From Propionibacterium sp. (GTDB taxonomy: Bacteria; Actinomycetota; Actinomycetes; Propionibacteriales; Propionibacteriaceae), in NCBI GenBank assembly GCA_012837465.1, contig DURG01000027.1:1-15321 (forward strand): DNA of 15,321 nt, read 5' to 3'. Shown piece by piece: positions 1-7,544 of the stretch (within the stretch, counting starts at the first letter, position 1; every line of letters begins with the position of its first letter). A model generated the notes under the pieces. That model had not been told where the DNA came from and did no database searches. It was given only the letters and a program-made list of their open reading frames with translations. A program made the translations under genes and the position numbers.

Positions 1-757
1 GAAGGGCGGCGTCGGCAAGACCACGACGACCGTGAACCTGGCGATGGCACTCGCTCAGGGGGGCTTGAACGTGCTGGTGATCGACATCGACCCTCAGGGG
101 AACGCATCCACCGCGCTGGGCGTTGAGCATGCACCGGGCACGAAGGGCACGTATGAGGTGCTGACCGAGCAGATCGGCATCATCGAGCATGCGAAGACCT
201 CGCCCCACTCCCCCAACCTCCACGTGCTACCCGCCGCAATCGACCTCGCAATGGCCGAGCTGGAGCTCGTCAACGAGCGCGGGCGTGAAATGCGCATGCG
301 AGACGCCATCGAGCAGTACATCGAGGAATCAGGCGTCGACTACATCTTCTTCGACTGTCCGCCGTCGCTCGGTCTCCTCACGCTCAACGCGCTGGTGGCT
401 TCGACAGAGATCCTGGTACCCATCCAGACCGAGTACTACGCGCTCGAGGGTGTCTCGCACCTCATGCGCACGATCAACAAGGTCAAGGGCAACCTCAACG
501 ACGATCTCAGCCTGAGCACCATCCTCCTCACCATGTTCGACCCGCGTACGAACCTCTCACGTGAAGTCGCCGACGAGGTGCGCAGGCACTTCCCAGAGCA
601 AACGCTCGACGTCGAGATCCCGCGCTCCGTCAAGATTGCCGAAGCACCCGGCTTCGGGCAGACCATCATCACGTACCAGCCGAAGAACGTGGGCGCGATC
701 GCCTACCAAGAGGCTGCAGAGCAGATCGCCAAACGAGCAGAAAGGGCTGATGGCTGA
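1..757 (+). CDS. parA: ParA chromosome-partitioning ATPase (5' end outside window)
   Basis: This is a ParA/Soj-type deviant Walker ATPase that works with ParB to segregate replicated chromosome origins; it binds ATP and DNA non-specifically in the cytoplasm. The reading frame is already open at base 2 and begins inside the Walker A motif KGGVGKTTTT, so the true start and the first ten or so residues lie outside the window. Further signatures are VLVIDIDPQGN (A' box) and YIFFDCPPSLG (Walker B), and the C-terminal half contains PRSVKIAEAPGFGQ, typical of the family. The stop codon overlaps the parB start as TGATG, so the two are translationally coupled. In other actinobacteria rsmG (gidB), jag and yidC lie upstream of parA; they would be expected left of this window (inference). 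Confidence 0.96.
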   Translation, partial: KGGVGKTTTTVNLAMALAQGGLNVLVIDIDPQGNASTALGVEHAPGTKGTYEVLTEQIGIIEHAKTSPHSPNLHVLPAAIDLAMAELELVNERGREMRMRDAIEQYIEESGVDYIFFDCPPSLGLLTLNALVASTEILVPIQTEYYALEGVSHLMRTINKVKGNLNDDLSLSTILLTMFDPRTNLSREVADEVRRHFPEQTLDVEIPRSVKIAEAPGFGQTIITYQPKNVGAIAYQEAAEQIAKRAERADG

Positions 758-1650
758 TGGCCACCAAGCATTCCGGCCTCGGAAAGGGCCTGGGAGATCT
801 CTTCGCCCGTACAGATGGCGAGGAATCAGCCCCGCCGACGCTCAAGGACGGCTCCTCGTACGAAGACATCCCGCTCAAGCAGATCTCCCCGAACCCACAG
901 CAGCCGCGCACGGTCTTCGATGATGACGAGCTTGCGGAGTTGGCAGACTCCATCAAGGAGTTCGGCGTGCTCCAGCCCATCGTCGTGCGCCGCGCAGGGG
1001 TCGACTCATACGAGTTGATCATGGGGGAGAGGCGCCTCCGCGCGAGTAAGCTTGCCAAGAAGCAGACCATCCCTGCCATCATCAGGGGCACTGAGGACCA
1101 GGAGTTGCTCCGAGACGCGCTCCTCGAGAACCTGCACCGCGCGGATCTCAACCCCATCGAGGAGGCACGCGCCTACGGACAGTTGCTGGACGACTTCGAT
1201 TGCACCCAGGAGGAGCTCAGCCAGCGCATTCACCGTAGTCGGCCCCAGATCTCCAACACCCTGCGGTTGCTCGGGCTCCCCGAACGCGTGCAGTTGAAGG
1301 TGGCTGCCGGCACCATCTCGGCAGGCCACGCCCGTGCGCTCCTGGGGCTCGAGGACGCCGAGATGCAGGAACTCCTGGCGGATCGCATCATCGCCGAAGG
1401 CCTGTCCGTGCGTTCGACCGAAGAGATCGTGGCCCTGGGACGAAAGAGCGGGGGAGGGCGTGCTGGCACGCCACGCGGGCCCAGAATGGCCAGTGATCGG
1501 GAGCGTGAGCTGGCAGGCCAGCTCAGTGACCACTTCGACACGCGGGTCAAGGTCAACATCGGGCGCAACAAGGGCCGCATCACCATCGAGTTCGCCACGG
1601 GCGAGGACCTCGAACGCATCATGGCCATCATGGAAGGTCGCAGCATCTAG
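757..1650 (+). CDS. parB: ParB chromosome-partitioning protein
   Basis: ParB/Spo0J-type CTPase and DNA-binding protein that loads at parS sites and spreads to form the partition complex; 297 residues, normal for the family. It opens with the LGKGLGDLF motif seen at many ParB N-termini. The ParB/sulfiredoxin-like domain covers roughly residues 38-130, with the GERRLRA box at 90-96 and ENLHR at 124-128, both tied to CTP binding. A helix-turn-helix follows at about 149-171 (CTQEELSQRIHRSRPQISN). After a polar linker near 225-245 comes the C-terminal dimerisation domain. The ATG overlaps the parA stop, which fixes the start. No good parS site is visible in the window. Confidence 0.96.
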   Translation: MATKHSGLGKGLGDLFARTDGEESAPPTLKDGSSYEDIPLKQISPNPQQPRTVFDDDELAELADSIKEFGVLQPIVVRRAGVDSYELIMGERRLRASKLAKKQTIPAIIRGTEDQELLRDALLENLHRADLNPIEEARAYGQLLDDFDCTQEELSQRIHRSRPQISNTLRLLGLPERVQLKVAAGTISAGHARALLGLEDAEMQELLADRIIAEGLSVRSTEEIVALGRKSGGGRAGTPRGPRMASDRERELAGQLSDHFDTRVKVNIGRNKGRITIEFATGEDLERIMAIMEGRSI

Positions 1651-1686
1651 CTGCACAGAGACAAACAGATAAAGAGATGTACCGTT

Positions 1687-2124
1687 ATGTCGACAAATAG
1701 TCACGATGATCAGGATCTCGTCAACGGGCCCGGCGTGGGGGACTCGGAGGTCATCGACGAGGAGGATCAGTTCCTCATCGACCCAGAGGACATCCAGGGC
1801 GTCAAGGGCGCGCTGGCGCGCTATCGGGTGATGGCCTGGGTGGTGGGCATCCTGCTCGTCGTCCTCGTCTGCATCGGCATGCCGTTGAAGTACAACTGGG
1901 GCGACGGGCGCGTCGTCACGTGGACGGGCATCCCACACGGATGGCTCTACGCAGTCCTCCTGATCACGGCCTATGACCTCGGCCGACGGGTGAAGTGGTC
2001 GATCAAGTGGTTCTTGGCCATCATGGCGGCTGGTACGGTGCCGTTCCTGAGCTTCGTGGCCGAGCACTTCGCCACCAGGAACGTGAAGACCACCATCGCG
2101 CGTAGCGAGCAGGCGGCCAACTAG
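1687..2124 (+). CDS. DUF3817-type integral membrane protein
   Basis: A 145-residue protein with an acidic N-terminus (about residues 1-40) and three probable membrane segments at about 47-66, 84-98 and 106-124. The pattern KYNWGDG followed by PHGWLYAVLL (positions 83-92) resembles the DUF3817 family, whose function is unknown. The start is the ATG at 1687, with a modest purine-rich AAAGAG upstream. It follows parB by 36 bases and may share its transcript. Its stop shares the four bases CTAG with the stop of the convergent SURF1 gene, so there is no room for a terminator between them. Family assignment is from memory of the motif pattern; the membrane topology is read directly from the sequence. 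Confidence 0.75.
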   Translation: MSTNSHDDQDLVNGPGVGDSEVIDEEDQFLIDPEDIQGVKGALARYRVMAWVVGILLVVLVCIGMPLKYNWGDGRVVTWTGIPHGWLYAVLLITAYDLGRRVKWSIKWFLAIMAAGTVPFLSFVAEHFATRNVKTTIARSEQAAN

Positions 2125-2837
2125 GCGGCCTTGGCCTGCTGCTTCTTCTTCTGGTCTTCCTTGCCGAACTGCGCAGCGGTGTACACGCCGAACGCGATGG
2201 CTCCGGCGGCGAACACCCACCACTGCAGTGCATAGCCGCGATGCGTGGGGGAGCCCTCCAGGGACGGCAGCACCAGGGCCGCCTCATCGAGGCCCTGCGC
2301 AGCAGATTCCGCGGCAGGGAGCGTCACGTAGCCAGCGATCAGGGGAGAGGGCCACTCCTGGGCCAGTTCCTGGATGCGGACCGTCGCGAGATCGGCGGCG
2401 TCAGTGCGCGCGCCGGCGGCGGGAAGGTCAGGGGCGAGGAAGATGCCTTCGACGTCATGGACCCCGGCGGGGGCGGAGGGGATCCCTTGATCGATGCCGG
2501 TCGCATCCAGAGCGCCCCGCACGACGGCGACGTGGCGGCCGTCCTCCATCTCCAGCGCGGTGAGGACGCGGATGGGGGAGCCGGTCCCGACCGTGACCTG
2601 GTGCTCCGGTAGGTACTCGCCACGGAAGGTGACGCGCTTGCCATAGATGTCCTGCACGACGCCGTCCTCATCGACGGCCTCGGTCAGGGCTGTCGGGGCC
2701 TCGGCAGCCCGTTCGGCCGAGGTGTCCCGCGTCGACTCCTCATAGGACGACATCTGCCACAGGCCGAGCAGCATCATGACGATTGCGATCACGACGCCGA
2801 CGAGGAGGGCCAACGCCTGCTTCATCCGCGTGCTCAT
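2121..2837 (-). CDS. SURF1 family protein
   Basis: SURF1 proteins are membrane factors that help assemble cytochrome c oxidase, probably at the heme a step. This 238-residue protein has the family architecture: one membrane helix near the N-terminus (about residues 7-27, ending in GLWQ), a large extracytoplasmic domain with RVTFRGEYLPEHQV, a second helix (about 205-222, following ALQWW), and a lysine-rich cytoplasmic tail (KEDQKKKQQ). The start ATG overlaps the stop of the D-Ala-D-Ala ligase gene (ATGA), so it is the last gene of the leftward run. Assignment rests on topology and motifs. Its presence implies aerobic respiration alongside the anaerobic glp genes. Confidence 0.85.
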   Translation of the reverse strand: MSTRMKQALALLVGVVIAIVMMLLGLWQMSSYEESTRDTSAERAAEAPTALTEAVDEDGVVQDIYGKRVTFRGEYLPEHQVTVGTGSPIRVLTALEMEDGRHVAVVRGALDATGIDQGIPSAPAGVHDVEGIFLAPDLPAAGARTDAADLATVRIQELAQEWPSPLIAGYVTLPAAESAAQGLDEAALVLPSLEGSPTHRGYALQWWVFAAGAIAFGVYTAAQFGKEDQKKKQQAKAA

Positions 2838-3766
2838 GACACGGCCACCAGATCGACCAGCGATGAGAAGACCTCGCCCAGGTCACGGCCCGCCGCCTCG
2901 AAGGCGAGCGGGGCGAGCGAGGTCTCGGTCATGCCGGGTGCCACGTTGCCCTCGAGGAACATGGGCCCCTCGGGGGTCACCATCATGTCCACGCGGGACA
3001 GGTGACGCAGCCCCAGCGCCTTGTGGGCGGCGACGGCGAGTTCCCGTGCGGCGGCGAGCTCGTCGTCGGGCAGTTCTGCCGGCGTGACGAAGCGGGTGGC
3101 CCCCGCGGTGTAGCGCGACTCGTAGTCATAGACGCCGGATTCCGGGCGGATCCCCACGGGGGGCAGCGCCACCGGTCCGTCGCCCTCGTCGAGGACCGTG
3201 ACGGCGACCTCACTCCCCGCCAGGAACTGCTCGATGACGGCGACCGCCCCATAGGCGTAGGCGGCCACCAGCGCACCGGGGAGCGAGGCGGGGTCGTCGA
3301 CCTTGGTGACCCCGAGGGCGGAACCGGAGCGCGATGGCTTCACGATGAGCGGGTAGCCGAGCTGCTGGCCGATCGACTCCATGAGCGTGGGCGCCCCCAA
3401 CTCGCGGAAGATGTCGTGCGGGAGGGCGATCTGTCGCGGTGCGGCCAGGCCCGCGGCGCGAACCACCGAGGTCGCGATGGACTTGTCGAAGGTCAGTCGC
3501 GAAGATGCCCCGGTCGGGCCGACGAACGGCACATCCAGCACCTCGAGCACCTCGCGGAGCGCGCCGTCCTCGCCGAGGCCGCCGTGCAGCATGGGCACGA
3601 CGACGGGGGCCTCGGTGCCACGGATCAGTTCGACGAGGTCTGCGTTGACGTCCGTCTCGACGACGGTGCGCCCTGCAGCACGGAGTGCCTGGGCGACGCG
3701 CCTCCCGGAGCGCAGCGACACGTCCCGCTCGTGGCTGAGCCCTCCTGCGATCACGATGACGGTCAC
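2834..3766 (-). CDS. ddl: D-alanine--D-alanine ligase (ATP-grasp)
   Basis: This enzyme joins two D-alanines using ATP, supplying the dipeptide end of the peptidoglycan stem. At 310 residues it fits the short Ddl class. Visible motifs are AGGLSHERDVSLRSG at the N-terminus, MLHGGLGEDGALREVLE, the ATP-binding YPLIVKPSRSGSALGV, and the C-terminal EGNVAPGMTETSL (from about residue 272). That last motif corresponds to the usual N-x-x-PG-x-T metal and substrate site. The start chosen is GTG at 3766, with AGGAG(A) about six bases upstream. An ATG seven bases further upstream is out of frame and closes after two codons. It lies 14 bases after the aminotransferase gene and overlaps SURF1 at its end. 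VAPG in place of the more common TSPG is a small deviation; other ATP-grasp ligases are less likely. Confidence 0.9.
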   Translation of the reverse strand: MTVIVIAGGLSHERDVSLRSGRRVAQALRAAGRTVVETDVNADLVELIRGTEAPVVVPMLHGGLGEDGALREVLEVLDVPFVGPTGASSRLTFDKSIATSVVRAAGLAAPRQIALPHDIFRELGAPTLMESIGQQLGYPLIVKPSRSGSALGVTKVDDPASLPGALVAAYAYGAVAVIEQFLAGSEVAVTVLDEGDGPVALPPVGIRPESGVYDYESRYTAGATRFVTPAELPDDELAAARELAVAAHKALGLRHLSRVDMMVTPEGPMFLEGNVAPGMTETSLAPLAFEAAGRDLGEVFSSLVDLVAVS

Positions 3767-3780
3767 GGCATGTCTCCTTG

Positions 3781-5088
3781 TCAGGTGAGGTCTGGGGCCG
3801 GCCCAGAGGGCGTGCGGCGTTCGATGGGGGAGGTGCGCACGCCGAAGGTGGCCATGACCTCGAGCTCGTGGCGCACCACGTCGGCGAAGCGTTCCACGCC
3901 GATCCGGATACGGTCTGCGGGCGGGAAGCAGTAGGACAGGCGCACGTTGCGGGCGCCTTGGCCGTCGGCGTAGAAGGCGGAGCCGGGCACGAAGGCGACC
4001 CGGGCGTTGACGCCGCGGGGGAGCATCGCCTGGGAGTCGAGGCCCTCGGGCAGGGTGACCCACACGAAGAAGCCGCCAGCGGGGTGCGTCCAGGAGGTGC
4101 CAGCCGGCATGACCTCGGTCAGCGTGCTGAGCATGGCGTCGCGGCGCTCCCGGTACATGTCGCGGAAGACGTCGACCTGGCCCCTCCAGTCGTGGTTCGT
4201 GAGGTAGTTGCCGATGGCGAACTGGCTGAACACCGGTGGGCACAGCGTCGCCGACTCCTGTGCGAGCACCAACTTCTCCCGCACGGCATGGGGCGCGAGC
4301 ACCCAGCCGACGCGGAAGCCCGGCGCGAACGTCTTGGAGAAGGAACCCAGGTAGATGACCTCATCATCGAGCGAGCGCATCGCGGGGATGGGGTCTGCGT
4401 CGAGGGACAGCAGCCCGTAGGGGTTGTCCTCGACGACGAGGACGCCCGCGCTGTGGCAGGTCTCGACCACCTCGCGACGGCGGGCGAGCGGTTGCGTCAC
4501 GCCGGAGGGGTTGTTGTAGTTGGGGATCGTGTAGAGGAACTTGATGCGCTTGCCCTCGGCCTGCACCCGGGCGATGGTCTCGCGCAGGGCCTCGGGGTTG
4601 ATGCCGTCCTCGTCGGAGGCGACGTGCACCACCTCGACCTGGTAGCTGAGGAACGTGCCCAAGGCGCCCACGTACGACGGCGACTCGGCCAGGATGACGT
4701 CTCCGGGGTCGCAGAAGATGCGTGTGACAAGGTCGAGGCCCTGCTGGGAGCCGGCGGTGACCACCACGTCGTCGGGATGGGCGGTGATGCCCTCGAGGGC
4801 CATGACGTCGAGGATCTGTTCGCGGAAGCCGGGTTCGCCCTGACCGGAGCCGTACTGCATGACCTGCATGCCGCGCGTGCGGATCATCTCGGCCATGGAT
4901 TCGGCGATGTCGCCCAGGGGGAGGTCGGCGATGTTGGGCATGCCGCCGGCCAGCGAGACGATCTCGGGGCGGTTGGCGACGGCGAACAGGGCGCGGACGG
5001 CGGAGACGCGCATGCCGTTGGTGCGCTCGGCATAGTTGTCGACGAACCGGTCCAGCCGGGTGTCGTGGCGCAGGGGCTGCTCGGTCAC
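3781..5088 (-). CDS. PLP-dependent aminotransferase, fold type I (2-aminoadipate/aromatic type)
   Basis: A 435-residue class I/II aminotransferase of the group that includes LysN-like 2-aminoadipate and Aro8-like enzymes, related to the catalytic domain of MocR regulators but without a DNA-binding domain. The PLP lysine is K252 in LGSFSKTFAPGFRVGW. Other signatures are IPNYNNPSG at 188-196 (cofactor-ring Asn), VVEDNPYG at 218-225 (Asp and Tyr of the PLP site), and RLSYCFPP near the C-terminus, carrying the carboxylate-binding Arg. The start is GTG at 5088, overlapping the preceding stop as GTGA. It sits immediately upstream of ddl, so an amino-acid supply role linked to the cell wall is conceivable, but the real substrate cannot be read from the sequence. 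Confidence 0.85.
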   Translation of the reverse strand: MTEQPLRHDTRLDRFVDNYAERTNGMRVSAVRALFAVANRPEIVSLAGGMPNIADLPLGDIAESMAEMIRTRGMQVMQYGSGQGEPGFREQILDVMALEGITAHPDDVVVTAGSQQGLDLVTRIFCDPGDVILAESPSYVGALGTFLSYQVEVVHVASDEDGINPEALRETIARVQAEGKRIKFLYTIPNYNNPSGVTQPLARRREVVETCHSAGVLVVEDNPYGLLSLDADPIPAMRSLDDEVIYLGSFSKTFAPGFRVGWVLAPHAVREKLVLAQESATLCPPVFSQFAIGNYLTNHDWRGQVDVFRDMYRERRDAMLSTLTEVMPAGTSWTHPAGGFFVWVTLPEGLDSQAMLPRGVNARVAFVPGSAFYADGQGARNVRLSYCFPPADRIRIGVERFADVVRHELEVMATFGVRTSPIERRTPSGPAPDLT

Positions 5089-5672
5089 TGTCCCAGTTCC
5101 TCCTTGAAGCGGTCCAGCGTGGCGGAGATGGTGGCGCGGCTCTGGTCCGTGACCGACACCAGCAGCAGGCCCACCTCATGGACGACCTCGCCGCAGGCCA
5201 CCTCGCCGGTGTCCTCTGACAAGCCGCAGTAGCGTCCGCTCTCGCGCGCCGTCTCGCTCGCGGTGGAGATGCCCGCATTGGTGAGGAAGGTCGTCACGTC
5301 CGTTTCCGGCCACGTCATGACGAACACGACGGTGTCCTCGCCGTCGGTGTAGTCCGCTTGGGCGATCCGCAGGTCGGAGGTCTCATCCCCATTGTTCGAC
5401 TGACCTCGAACGTATCGGTCGACCATCACCGGCGGTTCCATCGGGAACGCTGGGGAGGGCGTGGGGGAGGGGGTCGGGGTGGGCTCCGGCGGATCAGGCG
5501 TGCCGAGCCTGGCGCCGATGACGCCGGCCAACAGCATCAGCGCGGCCACCGTCAGGGCCAGTACGGGCTTGACCCAAGGTGGCATGGGCGGCGTCGACCC
5601 CTCCGGCGGCTGGGCAGGCGAGACTGCCTTCCAGTCGTCGGTGGGGGTCGGTTGGCCGCCGGGCTGCGTCAT
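5085..5672 (-). CDS. membrane-anchored extracytoplasmic protein, unknown function
   Basis: I do not recognise a family. The 195-residue product begins with a Pro/Gly/Gln-rich cytoplasmic stretch (about 1-50). One hydrophobic helix follows at about 53-74, then a Pro/Thr/Ser linker of PTPTPSP type, then a soluble extracytoplasmic domain of about 100 residues. That domain contains two cysteines (RYCGLS and VACGEV) roughly a dozen residues apart, which could form a disulfide. The ATG at 5672 overlaps the trxA stop (ATGA) and its own stop overlaps the aminotransferase start (GTGA), so it is tightly embedded in the run. In mycobacteria the place beside trxA is taken by the CwlM gene; this protein shows no similarity to it that I can see. 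Confidence 0.8.
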   Translation of the reverse strand: MTQPGGQPTPTDDWKAVSPAQPPEGSTPPMPPWVKPVLALTVAALMLLAGVIGARLGTPDPPEPTPTPSPTPSPAFPMEPPVMVDRYVRGQSNNGDETSDLRIAQADYTDGEDTVVFVMTWPETDVTTFLTNAGISTASETARESGRYCGLSEDTGEVACGEVVHEVGLLLVSVTDQSRATISATLDRFKEELGQ

Positions 5673-5989
5673 CAGGACAGCTCGTCGATCGCCTTCATGA
5701 GCGCCTTCTTGGTCTTGGCACCCGACAGGGAGTTGACGACGCGGCCCTTCTGGAAGAACTGCAGCGTCGGCAGCGACAGGACGCCCTGCGCCGCGGCGAG
5801 GTTCGGGTTGGCGTTGGTGTCGACCTTCACGAACTTCACGTCGGCGTACTGCGCGTCGAGTTCGTCGAGGATGGGCGCCATCTGCTTGCAGGGCGCGCAC
5901 CAATCGGCCCAGTAGTCCACGATCACCAGGCCGTCGGCCATCAGGACCTCATCGGCGAACGTGGATTCGGTCACATCGGTCATTGCCAC
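5672..5989 (-). CDS. trxA: thioredoxin
   Basis: Small dithiol-disulfide oxidoreductase, reduced by the thioredoxin reductase encoded just upstream. It spans 105 residues from the GTG at 5989. This start is preferred over the ATG two codons later because AAGGAG lies six bases before it but twelve before the ATG. The active site is WCAPCK (C31, C34 from the GTG). SLPTLQFF carries the cis-proline, and the fold length is normal. CAPC replaces the CGPC of E. coli thioredoxin 1; the middle residues of this motif are known to tune redox potential. The gene follows trxB after a gap of about 107 bases and overlaps the next gene. Confidence 0.95.
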   Translation of the reverse strand: MAMTDVTESTFADEVLMADGLVIVDYWADWCAPCKQMAPILDELDAQYADVKFVKVDTNANPNLAAAQGVLSLPTLQFFQKGRVVNSLSGAKTKKALMKAIDELS

Positions 5990-6096
5990 GGATTTCTCCT
6001 TCGTCACGACTGGCGGAAGCATGCCCCGCAATTGGGCTGCCTTGCAGCTTACGGGGTCGACGAGACTGCTCGCTGCAGGCTCACCAGCGCACCAGC

Positions 6097-7041
6097 TTAC
6101 GCCTGTGCGTCCTCCAGGTCCTGCAGGTACCGCTCCGCGTCGAGCGCGGCGGAGCAACCCGTGCCGGCTGCGGTGACTGCCTGGCGGTAGGTGTGGTCCA
6201 CGAGGTCGCCGCAGGCGAAGACGCCGGGGAGGTTGGTGGCGGTGCCGCGGCCCTCGACGAGGACGTAGCCCTCGGCATCGAGGTGCACCTGGTCCGTGAC
6301 CAGCTGCGAGCGGGGATCGTGGCCGATGGCGACGAACACGCCATTGACCTCGAGGTCGCGGTCCTCACCGGTGACGGTGTCGGTCAGCGTGATGGACTGG
6401 ACGGAGTTCTCGCCGTTGATGGACTTGACGGTGCTGTTCCACGCGAAGTCGATCTTGGGGTCGCGCATCGCACGGTCGGCCATGATCTGGGAGGCACGCA
6501 GTTCGTCGCGGCGGTGCACGATGACGACGCTGGAGCCGAAGCGGGAGAGGAAGGTGGCCTCCTCCATGGCGGAGTCGCCGCCGCCGATGACGGCGATGGG
6601 CTTGTCGCGGAAGAAGGCGCCGTCACAGGTGGCGCACCAGGACACGCCGCGGCCGGAGAGGCGGTCCTCGCCCTCGACGCCGAGGCGGCGGTAGCCAGAA
6701 CCCATGGCGAGGATCACGGTCTTGGCGCGGTACTCGGTGTCGTCGGAGTCCTTGACGACCTTCACCTCGCCGGTCAGTTCGACGGCGGTCACGTCGTCGG
6801 TGATCAGCGTGGCGCCGAAACGCTCGGCCTGCTTGCGCATCTCCATCATGAGGTCCGGGCCGTCGATGCCTTCGGCGAAGCCGGGGTAGTTCTCGACCTC
6901 GGTGGTGTTCATGAGCGCGCCACCGGAGTCGAGGGCACCCTCGAACACGATGGGGTTGAGGCTGGCGCGAGCTGCGTAGATGGCGGCGGTGTAGCCGGCC
7001 GGGCCGGAGCCGATGATGATGACGTCGTGGATCTCAGACAT
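6097..7041 (-). CDS. trxB: thioredoxin reductase (NADPH, FAD)
   Basis: Flavoprotein that passes electrons from NADPH to thioredoxin. It has 314 residues from the ATG at 7041, which is preferred over an in-frame upstream codon because AGGA lies about eight bases before it and MSEIHDVIIIGSGPAG matches the normal N-terminus. The FAD motif GSGPAG is at 11-16, the redox pair C136/C139 is in WCATCDGAFF, and the NADP motif GGGDSAMEEA begins near 153. The C-terminal GVFACGDLVDHTYRQ is the usual second FAD contact. It is the first gene of the leftward trxB-trxA run and is divergent from the small membrane protein at 7200. No clear SigR/SigH-type oxidative-stress promoter could be placed upstream. Confidence 0.97.
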   Translation of the reverse strand: MSEIHDVIIIGSGPAGYTAAIYAARASLNPIVFEGALDSGGALMNTTEVENYPGFAEGIDGPDLMMEMRKQAERFGATLITDDVTAVELTGEVKVVKDSDDTEYRAKTVILAMGSGYRRLGVEGEDRLSGRGVSWCATCDGAFFRDKPIAVIGGGDSAMEEATFLSRFGSSVVIVHRRDELRASQIMADRAMRDPKIDFAWNSTVKSINGENSVQSITLTDTVTGEDRDLEVNGVFVAIGHDPRSQLVTDQVHLDAEGYVLVEGRGTATNLPGVFACGDLVDHTYRQAVTAAGTGCSAALDAERYLQDLEDAQA

Positions 7042-7123
7042 GCAATCTTCCTGGGGAGCTGGGGAACTCAACCCATCCTATGACCTACCGGAGGGTTTCC
7101 ACGCACCCGTCAGCCACGGGCGA

Positions 7124-7143
7124 AAATACCCCAGGGGGTTATA
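7124..7143. promoter_or_regulatory. G/C-tract palindrome resembling a CsoR-class operator
   Basis: Between the divergent trxB and 7200 genes there is a near palindrome, ATACCCC-AG-GGGGGTTAT, flanked by AT-rich sequence. A TACCC...GGGTA layout is characteristic of operators bound by CsoR/CstR metal- or sulfide-sensing repressors, and the adjacent AT-rich bases could serve as promoter -10 elements on either strand. No such repressor is encoded in the window, so the function is only inferred. Confidence 0.3.
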
Positions 7144-7187
7144 TGGATCTCAGGGTTGGCCCCGATGCCCCCGACCCCTTGAGCGAC

Positions 7188-7193
7188 TAGGGT
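7188..7193 (+). promoter_or_regulatory. possible -10 element for a leaderless transcript
   Basis: TAGGGT, a form often seen at actinobacterial -10 elements, ends six bases before the ATG at 7200. Transcription from it would start at or next to the ATG. The only purine-rich stretch before the ATG (GGAG) is one base away, too close to act as a ribosome binding site, which favours leaderless translation. No convincing -35 element is seen. Confidence 0.35.
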
Positions 7194-7199
7194 CGGAGC

Positions 7200-7541
7200 A
7201 TGTCGGATGAAGTGCAGCGTGAAGACCTCGAAGCCGCCCTCGGCGTACGTCAGGAGATGGGCGCCGAGATCGAACCTGCGCTGGTCGACTCCCTGGCCCG
7301 GAAGGTCGAGGCCACCGTCGAGCGCAGGTTCCGCGCCGAAATGGCCGCGAGCAAGCAGGATGCGGAGGCCGCTAAGGCCGGGCAGGGCGGGCGCATCACC
7401 GTCGCGATCGTGTCGCTGGTGATGGCCATCCCCCTGACGGCGATCTCCGCCAGCTTCGCCGGCATCTTCGGCATGGTGCTCATCTGGACCGGCATCGTGC
7501 TGGTCAACGTGGCCCTTGCGTTGCGCCGGCCCGGCAGCTGA
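7200..7541 (+). CDS. small two-pass membrane protein, unknown function
   Basis: A 113-residue protein with a charged, probably helical cytoplasmic part (residues 1-64, rich in Glu, Arg and Ala) and two membrane segments (about 66-84 and 88-107), ending in ALRRPGS. Similar short proteins are common and uncharacterised in actinobacteria; I cannot give a function. The ATG at 7200 starts the only well-supported frame here, and translation may be leaderless. It converges with the crotonase gene, with only three bases between the two stop codons, so no separate terminator fits between them. Confidence 0.75.
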   Translation: MSDEVQREDLEAALGVRQEMGAEIEPALVDSLARKVEATVERRFRAEMAASKQDAEAAKAGQGGRITVAIVSLVMAIPLTAISASFAGIFGMVLIWTGIVLVNVALALRRPGS

Positions 7542-7544
7542 CGG

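Noticed and set aside
556..571. CACGTG-centred sequence in parA resembling a parS site
   Set aside because: Only about 10 of 16 positions match the parS consensus, and another TCACGTGA core occurs at about 12675 in glpC, so the core alone is not informative.
3778..5232. Long plus-strand open frame opposite the aminotransferase gene
   Set aside because: An antisense shadow common in GC-rich genes; the minus-strand frame has all PLP-enzyme motifs.
7042..7110. GGAAA...GTT spacing upstream of trxB as a SigR/SigH-type promoter
   Set aside because: The gap between the two elements is about 23 bases, well beyond the usual 16-20, and the match at the first element is imperfect.
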